Shown here: positions 45,040 through 53,523 of the stretch, in pieces
Numbering within the stretch: the first letter of the stretch is position 1
Layout: every line of letters begins with the position of its first letter
Source of the DNA: Desulfonatronum lacustre DSM 10312
GTDB taxonomy: Bacteria; Desulfobacterota; Desulfovibrionia; Desulfovibrionales; Desulfonatronaceae
Direction of reading: 5' to 3'
Assembly (NCBI RefSeq): GCF_000519265.1
Contig: NZ_KI912608.1
Coordinates: forward strand, 1,243,582-1,307,581
DNA length: 64,000 nt
The notes under the pieces: generated by a model
What the model was told of the DNA's origin: nothing
Seen by the model: the letters and a program-made list of their open reading frames with translations, nothing else
Databases searched by the model: none
Program-made: the position numbers and the translations under genes

Positions 45040-45672
45040 TCATGACGGCAGAAATTCCCGGATAACGGGATAAAAATCCGTGGCAAAGTCCTGGGATCGC
45101 TTGATGGCCTGCTTCGAATCGCCGTCAAACCGGGAGGATATTCGAATGAAAGCCGTGTCCCTTCGACCATGCAACAGGGCGCCCGTTATCTCCGCCAGCC
45201 TGAGCGCGTACTCGTTGTTCAAGGATCGATCCCGAACCTGGAACCAGTACAAAAACAGTTCGCTTGCTTCACCATGCTGGTAAACAGCCTGAACCATGTG
45301 CACCGTGTCCGAACCGATCTCCATGGCTACATGTTCGCTGGAGCGAAGAAACCACCCGCTCCCCGGCAGGCAGTGCTTCGGTGAATGGATTCCCCCGGTT
45401 TCTTTGCCGCCATCATAGAACCCCACGTGCAGATCAATATGACGACCATCATCCCGGGCATATGTCCTGTTCATGATGTCCGTGGGCTTGAGAATACTCA
45501 ATACCCTCGTGCTGAACTCATATTCGTTGATCATCCGCCAGCCCTGATGCTCGGTGGGAAACTGCGCAAAGGGCTTGTTCAACGGGATCACGGTCTCGGC
45601 ATGCGCATGCATGTACAGTATGCCGAGCAAGAGCAGGATATACACAATGACGAATCGCTTCGTGGTCAACAC
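45040..45672 (-). CDS. epsI: Exosortase-associated EpsI-family protein
   Basis: A 210-aa protein with an N-terminal membrane anchor (FVIVYILLLLGILYMHAHA). The EpsI signature HVGFYDGGKETGGIHSPKHC is followed by LPGSGW near residue 95. EpsI-type domains are often fused to the C-terminus of the exosortase; here the gene is separate, 270 bp from the exosortase gene. They are needed for EPS production or export in several species, by an unknown mechanism. The conserved His and Cys in HSPKHC may be catalytic. It leads directly into prsK. Confidence 0.9.
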   Translation of the reverse strand: MLTTKRFVIVYILLLLGILYMHAHAETVIPLNKPFAQFPTEHQGWRMINEYEFSTRVLSILKPTDIMNRTYARDDGRHIDLHVGFYDGGKETGGIHSPKHCLPGSGWFLRSSEHVAMEIGSDTVHMVQAVYQHGEASELFLYWFQVRDRSLNNEYALRLAEITGALLHGRRDTAFIRISSRFDGDSKQAIKRSQDFATDFYPVIREFLPS

Positions 45673-45780
45673 GTTCTTCTCCTTGTCTCAGGGCCATTTT
45701 GTTCTCTGCAAAATCTTTATAATTTCAGAGCGGTAGATTGCAGTATGTTTAAAGGGAACCTCCAGGGTGGGCCAGCAATC

Positions 45781-45859
45781 ATCGAAATCGAAATCGCTAT
45801 CGAAATCGGAAAGTTACCAGAAATCGATTTCGATCACGATTTCGATTTCGATACAGACT
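45781..45859. repeat. Hexamer-built palindrome, family B
   Basis: Left arm ATCGAAATCGAAATCGCTAT, right arm CGATCACGATTTCGATTTCG, separated by a short AT-rich loop. It sits between the exosortase and epsI genes. The downstream flank AACAAATCTGTCC is shared with the copies at 24 kb. Confidence 0.8.
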
Positions 45860-45941
45860 CAGAGCGCCCGTAGTGCAAGAACAAATCTGTCCTTCTCCTT
45901 GTCTGGTTACAGTGACGGCGTCTGGCAATGACGCGCGCCGT

Positions 45942-46784
45942 TCACTCCCTTTTCCCGATGAAACTGAGCAGTCCGCCCAGCCCCAGGAGGAGAACCATGG
46001 CCACGGCGAACACGGCAAATCCGGCGAAATCGTGAAAAAAACCCTCTGCGACCTGGGCGCCCCAGTATTGAGCCAAAAAACCGGTGCCGATCACGCGCAT
46101 GGCATTGGTCAGCACGGCGATGGGAATGGCGGAGGCGATGATGATCGCCTTTTTGATATGGCTCTCCTGGGTAAGGAAGGCAAAGGCCACGGCCAGGGCC
46201 ATCAAGGACATGATGGAACGCAACCCGCTGCAAGCGTCCGCCACCTCCAGCACCGTGTTGGGGAACATGATGATATTGCCCTCATTCCAGACCAGCACGC
46301 CCAACAGTTTGAGCGTGCTCACGGAAACTTCGGTGACGAAGAGCTTCAGCGGAAAGGCCGCCGCATCGTAGATGATGTAGGGAATGGGTATCATCAGGAC
46401 CAGGAAGAGCAAGGGCAAGGCCATGATCTTGAACACCTGGGTCCCGAACCAAAAAAGGGTCATGCCGCACAACAGCACCACCAGGGACAGGCGCATGTTG
46501 AAGTATTCGGTGCCCAGCCAGGCGAGAAGCAACTGGCACAAGCCGGCGACTATCACGACCAATCCGAAATTTGACGGAGCGACATGCGTATCCCTGAGTT
46601 GTTCCCACCGCTGGTAGAAAAAAAAAGCCGAAATCAAGGGCACGAGGAATCCGTGGGAATAGTTTTCATCACTGGACCATTGGACGACCATGTCCGGGAC
46701 TACGGAATAGTAGAGCCCGATCAACACGGGCAAAACAAGGAGAAGATGGAAGCGAAACTTGTGGAGAGCTTCGGAAAACGTCAT
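45942..46784 (-). CDS. Exosortase
   Basis: A 280-aa inner-membrane transpeptidase-like enzyme that recognises PEP-CTERM tails. About eight helices are seen. The three catalytic residues are in place: Cys in VADACSGLRSIMS near residue 195, Arg in LTNAMRVIGTG near 235 and His in GFFHDFAGF near 257. It lacks the C-terminal EpsI domain often fused to XrtA, and EpsI is encoded by its own gene next door. Substrates in this window are the two PEP-CTERM proteins at 58867 and 60212. The gene context (PrsK, ATPase, tyrosine kinase, EPS export genes) fits an XrtA-like system, but the subtype is not certain. Confidence 0.92.
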   Translation of the reverse strand: MTFSEALHKFRFHLLLVLPVLIGLYYSVVPDMVVQWSSDENYSHGFLVPLISAFFFYQRWEQLRDTHVAPSNFGLVVIVAGLCQLLLAWLGTEYFNMRLSLVVLLCGMTLFWFGTQVFKIMALPLLFLVLMIPIPYIIYDAAAFPLKLFVTEVSVSTLKLLGVLVWNEGNIIMFPNTVLEVADACSGLRSIMSLMALAVAFAFLTQESHIKKAIIIASAIPIAVLTNAMRVIGTGFLAQYWGAQVAEGFFHDFAGFAVFAVAMVLLLGLGGLLSFIGKRE

Positions 46785-46835
46785 TGTGTGGAACCCTTGG
46801 CCATGGTTGGAGATGCCGCGATGGTCGTCCGCCAG

Positions 46836-46927
46836 ATGCCGGATGCGCTTCGCTTATCCGGCCTACATCAACATCAAAATCTCTCCTCCCCCGTCATTCC
46901 GGGATTGTTTGTAGGCCGGATAAGGCG
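46836..46927. repeat. REP/BIME-like inverted repeat
   Basis: TGCCGGATGCGCTTCGCTTATCCGGCCTACA-type unit (written in parts: TGCCGGATGCGC and TTATCCGGCCTACA) facing TGTAGGCCGGATAAGGC about 45 nt later. It strongly recalls enterobacterial REP sequences. It lies between the exosortase and outer-membrane protein genes, where it could stabilise or end transcripts. Confidence 0.75.
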
Positions 46928-47004
46928 GGAGCCGCACCTGGCACAACGGCTGCACAGTACAGTGGAGTATGTCCGGACTTTTTGAGCAGATACGGCCGAC
47001 GCTG

Positions 47005-48369
47005 TTAAAAATGCAGGCGCAGCTCCAGAACAACCCGATTTTCCTGAAAGTTGTCCCTTGAAAGCGGGTCTTGGGAAGAGGAGTCCGTGTATTGATATTT
47101 CAGGGATGCGACCAAATCCCGCGTCAAAAGGTAGCGTAGCCCGAAAAAGGCGCGCCATTCGTCGATACGGATTTGATGTTGATTTTTCCGACGTTGCGCA
47201 ATCAAGCCGGTGTTGGCGGAAAGACGTTGGGTCAGGGCATGCCCGACCGTCAGACCTGTTGCGTATTTGGTCTCCTTGGGATCCTCGAATTCAGAATAAG
47301 ACGCGAACAGATTCACGGCCCCGCGGTCGTATTGCCGGGCCAAGCCGGCACCAATGACGGTTTCCTTGCGGGTCGTGTCTCTGATCGGATCATCCACATA
47401 GCGGACCGTGGTGCCCAGTGTGGCGACGTATCTGCCCATGGCATGACTGAGGCCCGCGCTCCAGAACAGGTCGCTGGTGTTTTCGCGGCCGGTCCTGTCC
47501 CTCCATGTGGTGCCGACCCGGCCAAAGGCCCTGGTCGACGGCGAAAAGACATACCTTGTGCCGACATAAACATTCTGTCGATATTCGCGGTCCTGATCGT
47601 CATGACCGTCAAAATATTCAACCACCATGGAATAACCGGAAGTCAAGGCCAGTTTATAGGTGAGTTGGTAGCTCCCGTCCGCGAAAACCGTGTGGGATTG
47701 GCTGTTTTTGGCAATATCTTCCTTGTACCAGGTGTTGGAATACCGATATCCGGTGCGCAGGCTGGTGCGGGCCGTGGGCTGGAAGGCAAAATAGGGGGAG
47801 ATCGTGAAAATGTTGCGGTCTGATGAATCCCTGTCTCTGACATCATCCCCGGCAATCTCCTCGACCAGGGGCTCCATGTCGGAACCATCCTGGTCCGCCT
47901 CTGATTCCGGATCGTCATTGAATTGGGGATCGCCTGAAGCACGCACCACGTTCAGGTCCGTCCGCTTGTAGACATCGCTGACTTCAAGGTAAAACAAATT
48001 GTCAATGATGCGAATCAGTCCCCTCGCGTTCAGGACATGCCGATAGTCATGCCTGTCCATGCCGCCGTCGGCGGCCCGCTTTTCCTCCGTGTAATAGCGA
48101 TACTCAAACCCATAGTTGAACCTCCAGTCCCAGAGCGGCGCCCTGTACCTTGCCGCAACACCGGGCATGACCTTCGTGGTGAAGGCGGACCGTTTGTCCG
48201 GCTCCTGGTCGATGTTATCCGAGTACTCCTCGCTGATGGCGATGGACGGTCGAATGGTAAAATCAGCGGCCAGTATCTCGCCGTGGTGCATGATGGCAAT
48301 CATGCTCGTCAACATTACCAGCAGTACAAAGACTTTCCGCGGGAATCGAGGCCTCAGCACGCAATTCAT
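47005..48369 (-). CDS. PEP-CTERM/exosortase-system outer-membrane beta-barrel protein
   Basis: A 454-aa exported protein with a signal peptide (VFVLLVMLTSMIAIMHHGEI, cleaved near ILAAD). The long series of amphipathic strands is typical of the outer-membrane protein of exosortase EPS loci: DFTIRPSIAISEEYSDNIDQ, WRFNYGFEYRYYTEEKR, and the final FQENRVVLELRLHF with a terminal Phe. It may form the export pore or anchor the EPS machinery. AAGGAGCATCCA stands before the ATG at 48369; the frame extends further upstream into the preceding gene. It follows the ExeA-like ATPase, as in other such loci. Confidence 0.85.
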   Translation of the reverse strand: MNCVLRPRFPRKVFVLLVMLTSMIAIMHHGEILAADFTIRPSIAISEEYSDNIDQEPDKRSAFTTKVMPGVAARYRAPLWDWRFNYGFEYRYYTEEKRAADGGMDRHDYRHVLNARGLIRIIDNLFYLEVSDVYKRTDLNVVRASGDPQFNDDPESEADQDGSDMEPLVEEIAGDDVRDRDSSDRNIFTISPYFAFQPTARTSLRTGYRYSNTWYKEDIAKNSQSHTVFADGSYQLTYKLALTSGYSMVVEYFDGHDDQDREYRQNVYVGTRYVFSPSTRAFGRVGTTWRDRTGRENTSDLFWSAGLSHAMGRYVATLGTTVRYVDDPIRDTTRKETVIGAGLARQYDRGAVNLFASYSEFEDPKETKYATGLTVGHALTQRLSANTGLIAQRRKNQHQIRIDEWRAFFGLRYLLTRDLVASLKYQYTDSSSQDPLSRDNFQENRVVLELRLHF

Positions 48370-48418
48370 TGGATGCTCCTTGCGTTGCGGTCCGGTTTTC
48401 AGGCTGTGCGCATGCATT

Positions 48419-49693
48419 TCATTCTCGTCCCTGCACGATTCCGTCTGGATACGTGCAAATAGAGAGAGTGGGATCATTACCACGATCTTTCCGCCTGCCG
48501 ATCATTGCACTGAAAAAGCCTCGCTTCTCCAGTGGTTTTGCATCAGCAAGAGCAAGACGGGGTGTTTCTACTTCCGCCGGGGTAGAGGGTCTCGTTTCCT
48601 GGAGAGTATTCTTGAAGTGGCCATTGCTGATCTCTTCCGCCAGGATTTCAAATTGCAGGGAATGTTGGGCCATGGAGGCTTCCAGGTCATTCATCCGATC
48701 GTGAATGCCCAGCATGAGGTCTTCGCCGTACTTCTCGGAATTCTTCTCCAACAAATCCAACCGGTGGACTATGTCCCGGAGGTACAAGGACAGTTTTACT
48801 TTGGTTCTCTGGAACTCTCCCGATGCTCCCCGCGGGTTCCGGTCCGAACACGATTCCGGCTTTCTGGCCTCGACATCCCAGAACTGCTGCTCGAAATCGA
48901 GTTCCTTGATGATCTCCTGGGCGGTATGCCCATCCATGTCCCTGGTCTGCTCCGAGTACATGGAAAGCATCAGATAATCGCAGATGATATTGATGAGTCG
49001 AGGCACGCCCCGGCTCTGGGCATGGATCAAGTCCAGGGCCTCGGAGGAGAACCTTGCCGCGTCACGGCCACCGGCTCTTTCCAGGCGATGGAGAATGTAT
49101 TTTTCAGTCTCTTCAAGGGACAACGGTTGAATATGGCAATTGATGTTGATGCGTTGCCGCAGCTGGAGCATCTCCGGCGCGGCCAGAACCTTTTTCAGTT
49201 CCGGCTGCCCTACCAGAATAATCTGCAAAAGTTTGGCCTGATCCGTTTCCAGATTGGAGAGCATGCGCACCTCTTCCAACAGCTCTGGAGAAAGATTCTG
49301 GGCTTCGTCGATGATCAGCACGGGCTGCATGCTTTTGGCGAATTGATGAATCAAAAACTCATTCAATTCCCGGAGCAGAACAATCTTGTCCTTGCCCTGC
49401 ACGGGCAATCCAAAATCATCATTGATCATGGAAATCAGTTGCTCGGAGCTGACTTTGGTATTGAAAACCTTGGATAGGACAACCCGGTCCAGCTTCTTTT
49501 TGATCAAATCCCTGATGATGGTCGTCTTGCCCGAGCCGACTTCCCCGGTGATCAGGATAAATCCGGAGCGGTCCTTGATGCCGTAATCCAGGTAGGTCAT
49601 AGCCCGCCTGTGGGATTTGCTCTGGAAGAGAAACTCCGGGTTGGGCAGGAGATCAAAGGGTTTGACGCGAAGGCCGAAAAAATCTTCGTACAC
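48419..49693 (-). CDS. Exosortase-locus ExeA-like ATPase
   Basis: A 424-aa AAA ATPase starting MYEDFFGLRVKPFDLLPNPE, the typical opening of the putative secretion ATPases of exosortase EPS loci. Walker A is ITGEVGSGKTTIIRDLI near residue 50, Walker B is QPVLIIDEAQNLSPE near 128, and a sensor lies in QIILVGQPELKK. The C-terminal 150 residues are coiled-coil-rich and end in a basic tail. It may power assembly or regulation of the EPS exporter. It lies 17 nt after the tyrosine kinase gene, in one operon. Confidence 0.93.
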   Translation of the reverse strand: MYEDFFGLRVKPFDLLPNPEFLFQSKSHRRAMTYLDYGIKDRSGFILITGEVGSGKTTIIRDLIKKKLDRVVLSKVFNTKVSSEQLISMINDDFGLPVQGKDKIVLLRELNEFLIHQFAKSMQPVLIIDEAQNLSPELLEEVRMLSNLETDQAKLLQIILVGQPELKKVLAAPEMLQLRQRININCHIQPLSLEETEKYILHRLERAGGRDAARFSSEALDLIHAQSRGVPRLINIICDYLMLSMYSEQTRDMDGHTAQEIIKELDFEQQFWDVEARKPESCSDRNPRGASGEFQRTKVKLSLYLRDIVHRLDLLEKNSEKYGEDLMLGIHDRMNDLEASMAQHSLQFEILAEEISNGHFKNTLQETRPSTPAEVETPRLALADAKPLEKRGFFSAMIGRRKDRGNDPTLSICTYPDGIVQGRE

Positions 49694-49710
49694 AAATGCT
49701 CCGGAACTGG

Positions 49711-50565
49711 TTAACGCTGATCAGACGACGCATAATAATTATTGTTATAATAATACGCATAACTGCTGCTCATGGCGTCAAAGGCCGCCTGATTGTAGAC
49801 TAGGCCCAGGATATTCGCGCCATGCATGGCATCGAGCGCCTCCTTGACGTCCTCCGGGGCACAGAGGCCGTCCTTGACCACGACAATCACGCCGTCAACG
49901 ATTCTGCTCATGGTTCGTGTTTCCGCGAAAGGCAGTACGGGCGGCGTATCGATGATGACGTACCGATCCGCGTAACGGTGCTTTATCTCCGTTATCAACG
50001 AGCTCATTTTATTGGAGGAAAACAACGCGCCCGGATTTGAGGTAATCCGCCCGGCAGGCAGGATCATCAATCTGCCGATCCCGGTCTTGAGCAGAACCTT
50101 CTGGATTTCGACATTGTCCAGGAGGCAGTCCGTCAGACCCGGTTTTGCGCTGAGATCCAAATACTTTTCTACGGAGGGCTTGCGGAGATCAGCGTCAATC
50201 AACAACACCGTATGGTCGAATTCCTGAGCCAGGCTGATGGCCAGATTCAGGGAAGTCGTGGTCTTGCCTTCGCCGACCATGGCACTGGTAACCATCAAGG
50301 TGTTTTTTGTCTGATCCGTCCGGGTCAGCTTGATGACCATCTCCTTCAGTTTGCGATACTCTTCAGCTATGGAGGACTGGGGGGCGGTGGCCGCGACCAG
50401 CGTAGGGCTGTTGACGGATATTGCACCCAGAGGAGGGGTAAAAATCTCCCCCGGGGGCGCTGACGTCATTTCTGCTTGGGAGGCGGGCTTTATCCGTCCA
50501 TTATGGTTCTTGCCCGCGGAGCGAGACTTTACGGCCTTTTCCAGTGCTTCTTCAATTCTGCTCAT
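49711..50565 (-). CDS. EPS/PEP-CTERM locus tyrosine autokinase
   Basis: A 284-aa bacterial tyrosine kinase (BY-kinase). It has an adaptor-like N-terminus (SRIEEALEKAVKSRSAGK), Walker A TSAMVGEGKTTTSLNLAISL near residue 95, Walker A' VLLIDADLRKP, Walker B YVIIDTPPVLP and a C-terminal tyrosine cluster (SYAYYYNNNYYASS). It should cycle phosphorylation with the chain-length protein encoded upstream, controlling EPS length. The ATG at 50565 is used because the longer frame runs into the dispersed repeat, whose translation also appears elsewhere. The repeat inserted just upstream leaves only a weak ribosome-binding site. Confidence 0.93.
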   Translation of the reverse strand: MSRIEEALEKAVKSRSAGKNHNGRIKPASQAEMTSAPPGEIFTPPLGAISVNSPTLVAATAPQSSIAEEYRKLKEMVIKLTRTDQTKNTLMVTSAMVGEGKTTTSLNLAISLAQEFDHTVLLIDADLRKPSVEKYLDLSAKPGLTDCLLDNVEIQKVLLKTGIGRLMILPAGRITSNPGALFSSNKMSSLITEIKHRYADRYVIIDTPPVLPFAETRTMSRIVDGVIVVVKDGLCAPEDVKEALDAMHGANILGLVYNQAAFDAMSSSYAYYYNNNYYASSDQR

Positions 50566-50604
50566 ATTCTGTGTCCAATGGGTCGTTAACTGGGGTTTGA
50601 TAAA

Positions 50605-50730
50605 GTCCTTGGCCGACAATCCGTTCAAAAAACTCGAGCGCAAGGAGCAAAAAAAGTTCAAGGTCGAAGCGTATCATACGTGAGAGTTTGAACTTTTTGC
50701 GGCGACGCAGCAATTGGGAGTTTTTCAATG
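50605..50730. repeat. Dispersed palindromic repeat, family A
   Basis: Nearly identical to the reverse complement of 5203-5350: CCGTTCAAAAAACTC at one end, GGGAGTTTTTCAATGGA at the other, and AAGGAGCAAAAAAAGTTCAA in the middle. It lies between the chain-length and tyrosine-kinase genes inside an otherwise tight operon. Confidence 0.85.
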
Positions 50731-50782
50731 GAATGAAAAAATCATTCCGGCATTGAGTGCCCGGAACGGATTTCTCGGCTGC

Positions 50783-52342
50783 CTAGAATATCTGCCAATA
50801 TATTCTTTTCAGATAGCCGAGAGCCTGTTCCACTTCAGGGCGCTGCATGAGGCTCTGCATGGAGTTGTAGAGGATGTTAATGTTCAGAAGCTCCAGTAGA
50901 ACGACTCCGGCAATCACGCTCATCAACAAGCCGGCCAAGAAGTAGAGCGCCAGGTTTCTGGTTCGTTGACGCCTCGCCCGAACGGGATCGGGCATTTCAG
51001 GAACCACGGCCAGGACGGGCACCCCCAAGCCCTTGAGTTTATCGACATGACGCACGGAGCGATCTAAAACATCCAGGCCGAGGGTCAGCCCGATACCAGC
51101 TCCCAGCCCTCCGAAAAGCCCCAGGAAGGTGAGCAACAGGCGGTTGGGGCTGACTGGTTGGGTGGGCAGGATGGCCGGGTCGACAATACGATAGGAAGTG
51201 GTTTTGTCCTGGAGTTCCATCTGCCGGGAAACTTCGGCCTGACCGTAACGATTCATCAGCTGCTCCAGGACGCGCTGTTCTTCGGACCTCTTGTGTTCAA
51301 GTTCCGCGAACTCTGCTTGCGCCAGGGGAATTTGCTGAAGAAGTTCAGTGTTATATGTTATCAGTCGCCGCAAGCGCTCTTCCTGGGTTCGCAACTCCTG
51401 GGCCTGGATACTGAAGACACTTGTTCCTCGAGCTCTGGGCTGTGAAACCGCGACGTTATCAGGCGTATCCTTGATGATCTGCTCCAGCAATTGTATTTCC
51501 GACTTGACCTGTACAACTTCCGGATAGGCCGGACCGTAACGCAGCAGCAGATCGCCGAGTCGTCGTTCCAGGGCATCCAGTCGGTTCAATCGGCCATGCA
51601 CGGGGTTGCCCTGCCCGTCAAAGGCCAGGGCTTCTTCCGAAGAAGCCCTGGAAAGCAGCTCAAAGCGACGCAGGGTCAATTCCTGAAGCCGGTCCTCGGC
51701 CATGGCGATCTCTTGAAGCAATTGTCCAGGATCCCTGTTCAGCAGATCCCCCTTTTGGATACGAAATTCCAGGACAGCCGCGTCAGCCGCTTCCAACCGT
51801 TTCCTGTGCACTTCACCCTGCTCGGCCAGGAACCTGAAAGCATCATAGGTATCCTGGCGACTCGACGTGAGGTTCTCTTCGATATAGCGGCGCACTATGG
51901 TGTTCACAAAGTCGCGGGCCTCGCGAGGCTCCTTGTGAGTGAATGAAACGACGAACAGGCCGTCTCTGGCACGTAGGCGGATGCCCATGGATTTTCTCAC
52001 GTCGTTGATCAACGCCTCGAGGTTCGCATCGTTGCTGACCTGCAGATCCATATTCAATTCTCGGAGAACATTCAGGATCATGGTTCTGCTTTCCATGGCC
52101 GTAGTCAAAACCCGAATCTTGGCATCCATGGATGGCGTCACGGCGATTCCCTTCATCAGACTGGCCATGACGCTTTCCTCGATGAAGACCGTACTGCTGG
52201 CTTGATACTGATTGGTCTTCGCAAGGCTGAACAGGATGGCCAGAAAGGTGATGAAGATCGTGACGAAGATAATCAAAAATCGTCGTCTGTAAGCCAATTG
52301 AAGATATTTTTTTATGTCATGATCAGACTGAAATACGGACAT
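50783..52342 (-). CDS. EPS chain-length determinant (Wzz/PCP type)
   Basis: A 519-aa polysaccharide co-polymerase. It has an N-terminal helix (RRRFLIIFVTIFITFLAILF), a periplasmic domain with long coiled coils (residues 150-380, RLQELTLRRFELLSRASSEE), a PTQPVSPNRLLLTFLGLFGG motif before the second helix and a third hydrophobic segment near the C-terminus. It matches the chain-length proteins of exosortase EPS loci, which lack a fused kinase domain; the kinase is the next gene. The start at 52342 follows TTGGAG. Confidence 0.9.
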   Translation of the reverse strand: MSVFQSDHDIKKYLQLAYRRRFLIIFVTIFITFLAILFSLAKTNQYQASSTVFIEESVMASLMKGIAVTPSMDAKIRVLTTAMESRTMILNVLRELNMDLQVSNDANLEALINDVRKSMGIRLRARDGLFVVSFTHKEPREARDFVNTIVRRYIEENLTSSRQDTYDAFRFLAEQGEVHRKRLEAADAAVLEFRIQKGDLLNRDPGQLLQEIAMAEDRLQELTLRRFELLSRASSEEALAFDGQGNPVHGRLNRLDALERRLGDLLLRYGPAYPEVVQVKSEIQLLEQIIKDTPDNVAVSQPRARGTSVFSIQAQELRTQEERLRRLITYNTELLQQIPLAQAEFAELEHKRSEEQRVLEQLMNRYGQAEVSRQMELQDKTTSYRIVDPAILPTQPVSPNRLLLTFLGLFGGLGAGIGLTLGLDVLDRSVRHVDKLKGLGVPVLAVVPEMPDPVRARRQRTRNLALYFLAGLLMSVIAGVVLLELLNINILYNSMQSLMQRPEVEQALGYLKRIYWQIF

Positions 52343-52552
52343 GAAATACTCCAAGAGACATGGTGAAGAACGTTGCGAAGTGAAGATGTGGCATGTTGAC
52401 TCTATGTCGCCGAACTCGTGTTAAATTTCATTCATCGTACAGATGTAAATACCGTTTCCGTAGTCATTCCGGAGAAATACAGAATCCATTATTTTCATGA
52501 GATTCTGGACCCCGACCTTCGCCGGGGTGGCGCATCGTTTTTCAACGAACAG

Positions 52553-53350
52553 CTAGAACAGCCCTTCGCTGACGATCACGTAGTCCCCGGGCTGGAGCTG
52601 AATGTTCTGGGCCGTGTCTCCCTGCAACAGATCCTTGCCGCGAACAGGAATAGAGACTTCCTCTTCACCCTGTTTGCGAACAACGACGGTGCGATTCTCG
52701 CGGGCAAACGGGGTAAAGCCGCCAGCCTGCAGTATGGCCTCCATCACTGTCAAACCCTCACGGAAGGGAATGAATTTCGGCTCCCCGACAGCGCCGAGAA
52801 CGTAAACATTCGGCTCCCGCAACGGCGGAACAAAGATGACGTCGTTGTTTTTGAGCTGAATGTCTTCACGCAAATCGCCGTCCACGATCAATGCGTGAAA
52901 ATCCTGCTTGATGATCTGGCCGTCGCGCATCACGTAGGCTGCGCGAAGATCAGCACCTTGCAGGTTGCCGACGGTACTCAACTTCTGGAGCAGCGTTGTC
53001 TGACGCAACAGGTCCTGGGCGCCGATTTCCAATCCGCCCCCAAAAAAGAAAACCCTGCTGTTGGTAATGTTTTGCACGGAAACCGTGACAATGGGGTTGC
53101 GAACCAGGGCCTGCATTTTCTCTTCCAGAGACTTTTGCAGCTCTCCTGGGGTATTTCCGCTGGCTACAACATCACCAAGACCGGGTATTGTAATCTTTCC
53201 ATCCGGCCTGACCGTGGATGAAACACTCAGCTTTGGTTCATCCCATACTGAAATTTGCAGGACGTCCCCTTCCCCGATCACATAGTCAGCCGCGTTGGCT
53301 TGAATCGCAATAAGACTGAATAACAGGAAAGCCATGATAATACGCTTCAT
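52553..53350 (-). CDS. Wza-like polysaccharide export protein
   Basis: A 265-aa exported protein with a signal peptide (IIMAFLLFSLIAIQANA, cleaved before ADYVIG). The Poly_export domain follows (VIGEGDVLQISVWDEPKLSV, GKITIPGLGDVVASGNTPGE), then an SLBB domain (VYVLGAVGEPKFIPFREGL) near residue 170. It has no lipobox cysteine, unlike Wza. It should line the periplasmic or outer-membrane part of the EPS channel. AAAGGAGCAAGTG precedes the ATG. The upstream spacer to the sugar transferase (170 bp) shows no feature. Confidence 0.92.
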   Translation of the reverse strand: MKRIIMAFLLFSLIAIQANAADYVIGEGDVLQISVWDEPKLSVSSTVRPDGKITIPGLGDVVASGNTPGELQKSLEEKMQALVRNPIVTVSVQNITNSRVFFFGGGLEIGAQDLLRQTTLLQKLSTVGNLQGADLRAAYVMRDGQIIKQDFHALIVDGDLREDIQLKNNDVIFVPPLREPNVYVLGAVGEPKFIPFREGLTVMEAILQAGGFTPFARENRTVVVRKQGEEEVSIPVRGKDLLQGDTAQNIQLQPGDYVIVSEGLF

Positions 53351-53523
53351 CACTTGCTCCTTTGATAATACCGCGTGACATTTTGTTTTGAATGCGCACC
53401 ACTGAAAAGACTGAAATTTTGAGTGATACGAAGTCCGATCGCTTGAAACCATTCGTAAACATGAATTCTTGAGCATGGGAATACAAAGTTGCCTGAACAA
53501 CATATTTTTCTTCATAAATTCCA

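Noticed and set aside
50566-50661. N-terminal extension of the tyrosine kinase (starting MNFFCSLRSS)
   Set aside because: The extension is a translation of the family A repeat and does not belong to the kinase family; the ATG at 50565 gives the usual SRIEEALEKA start.
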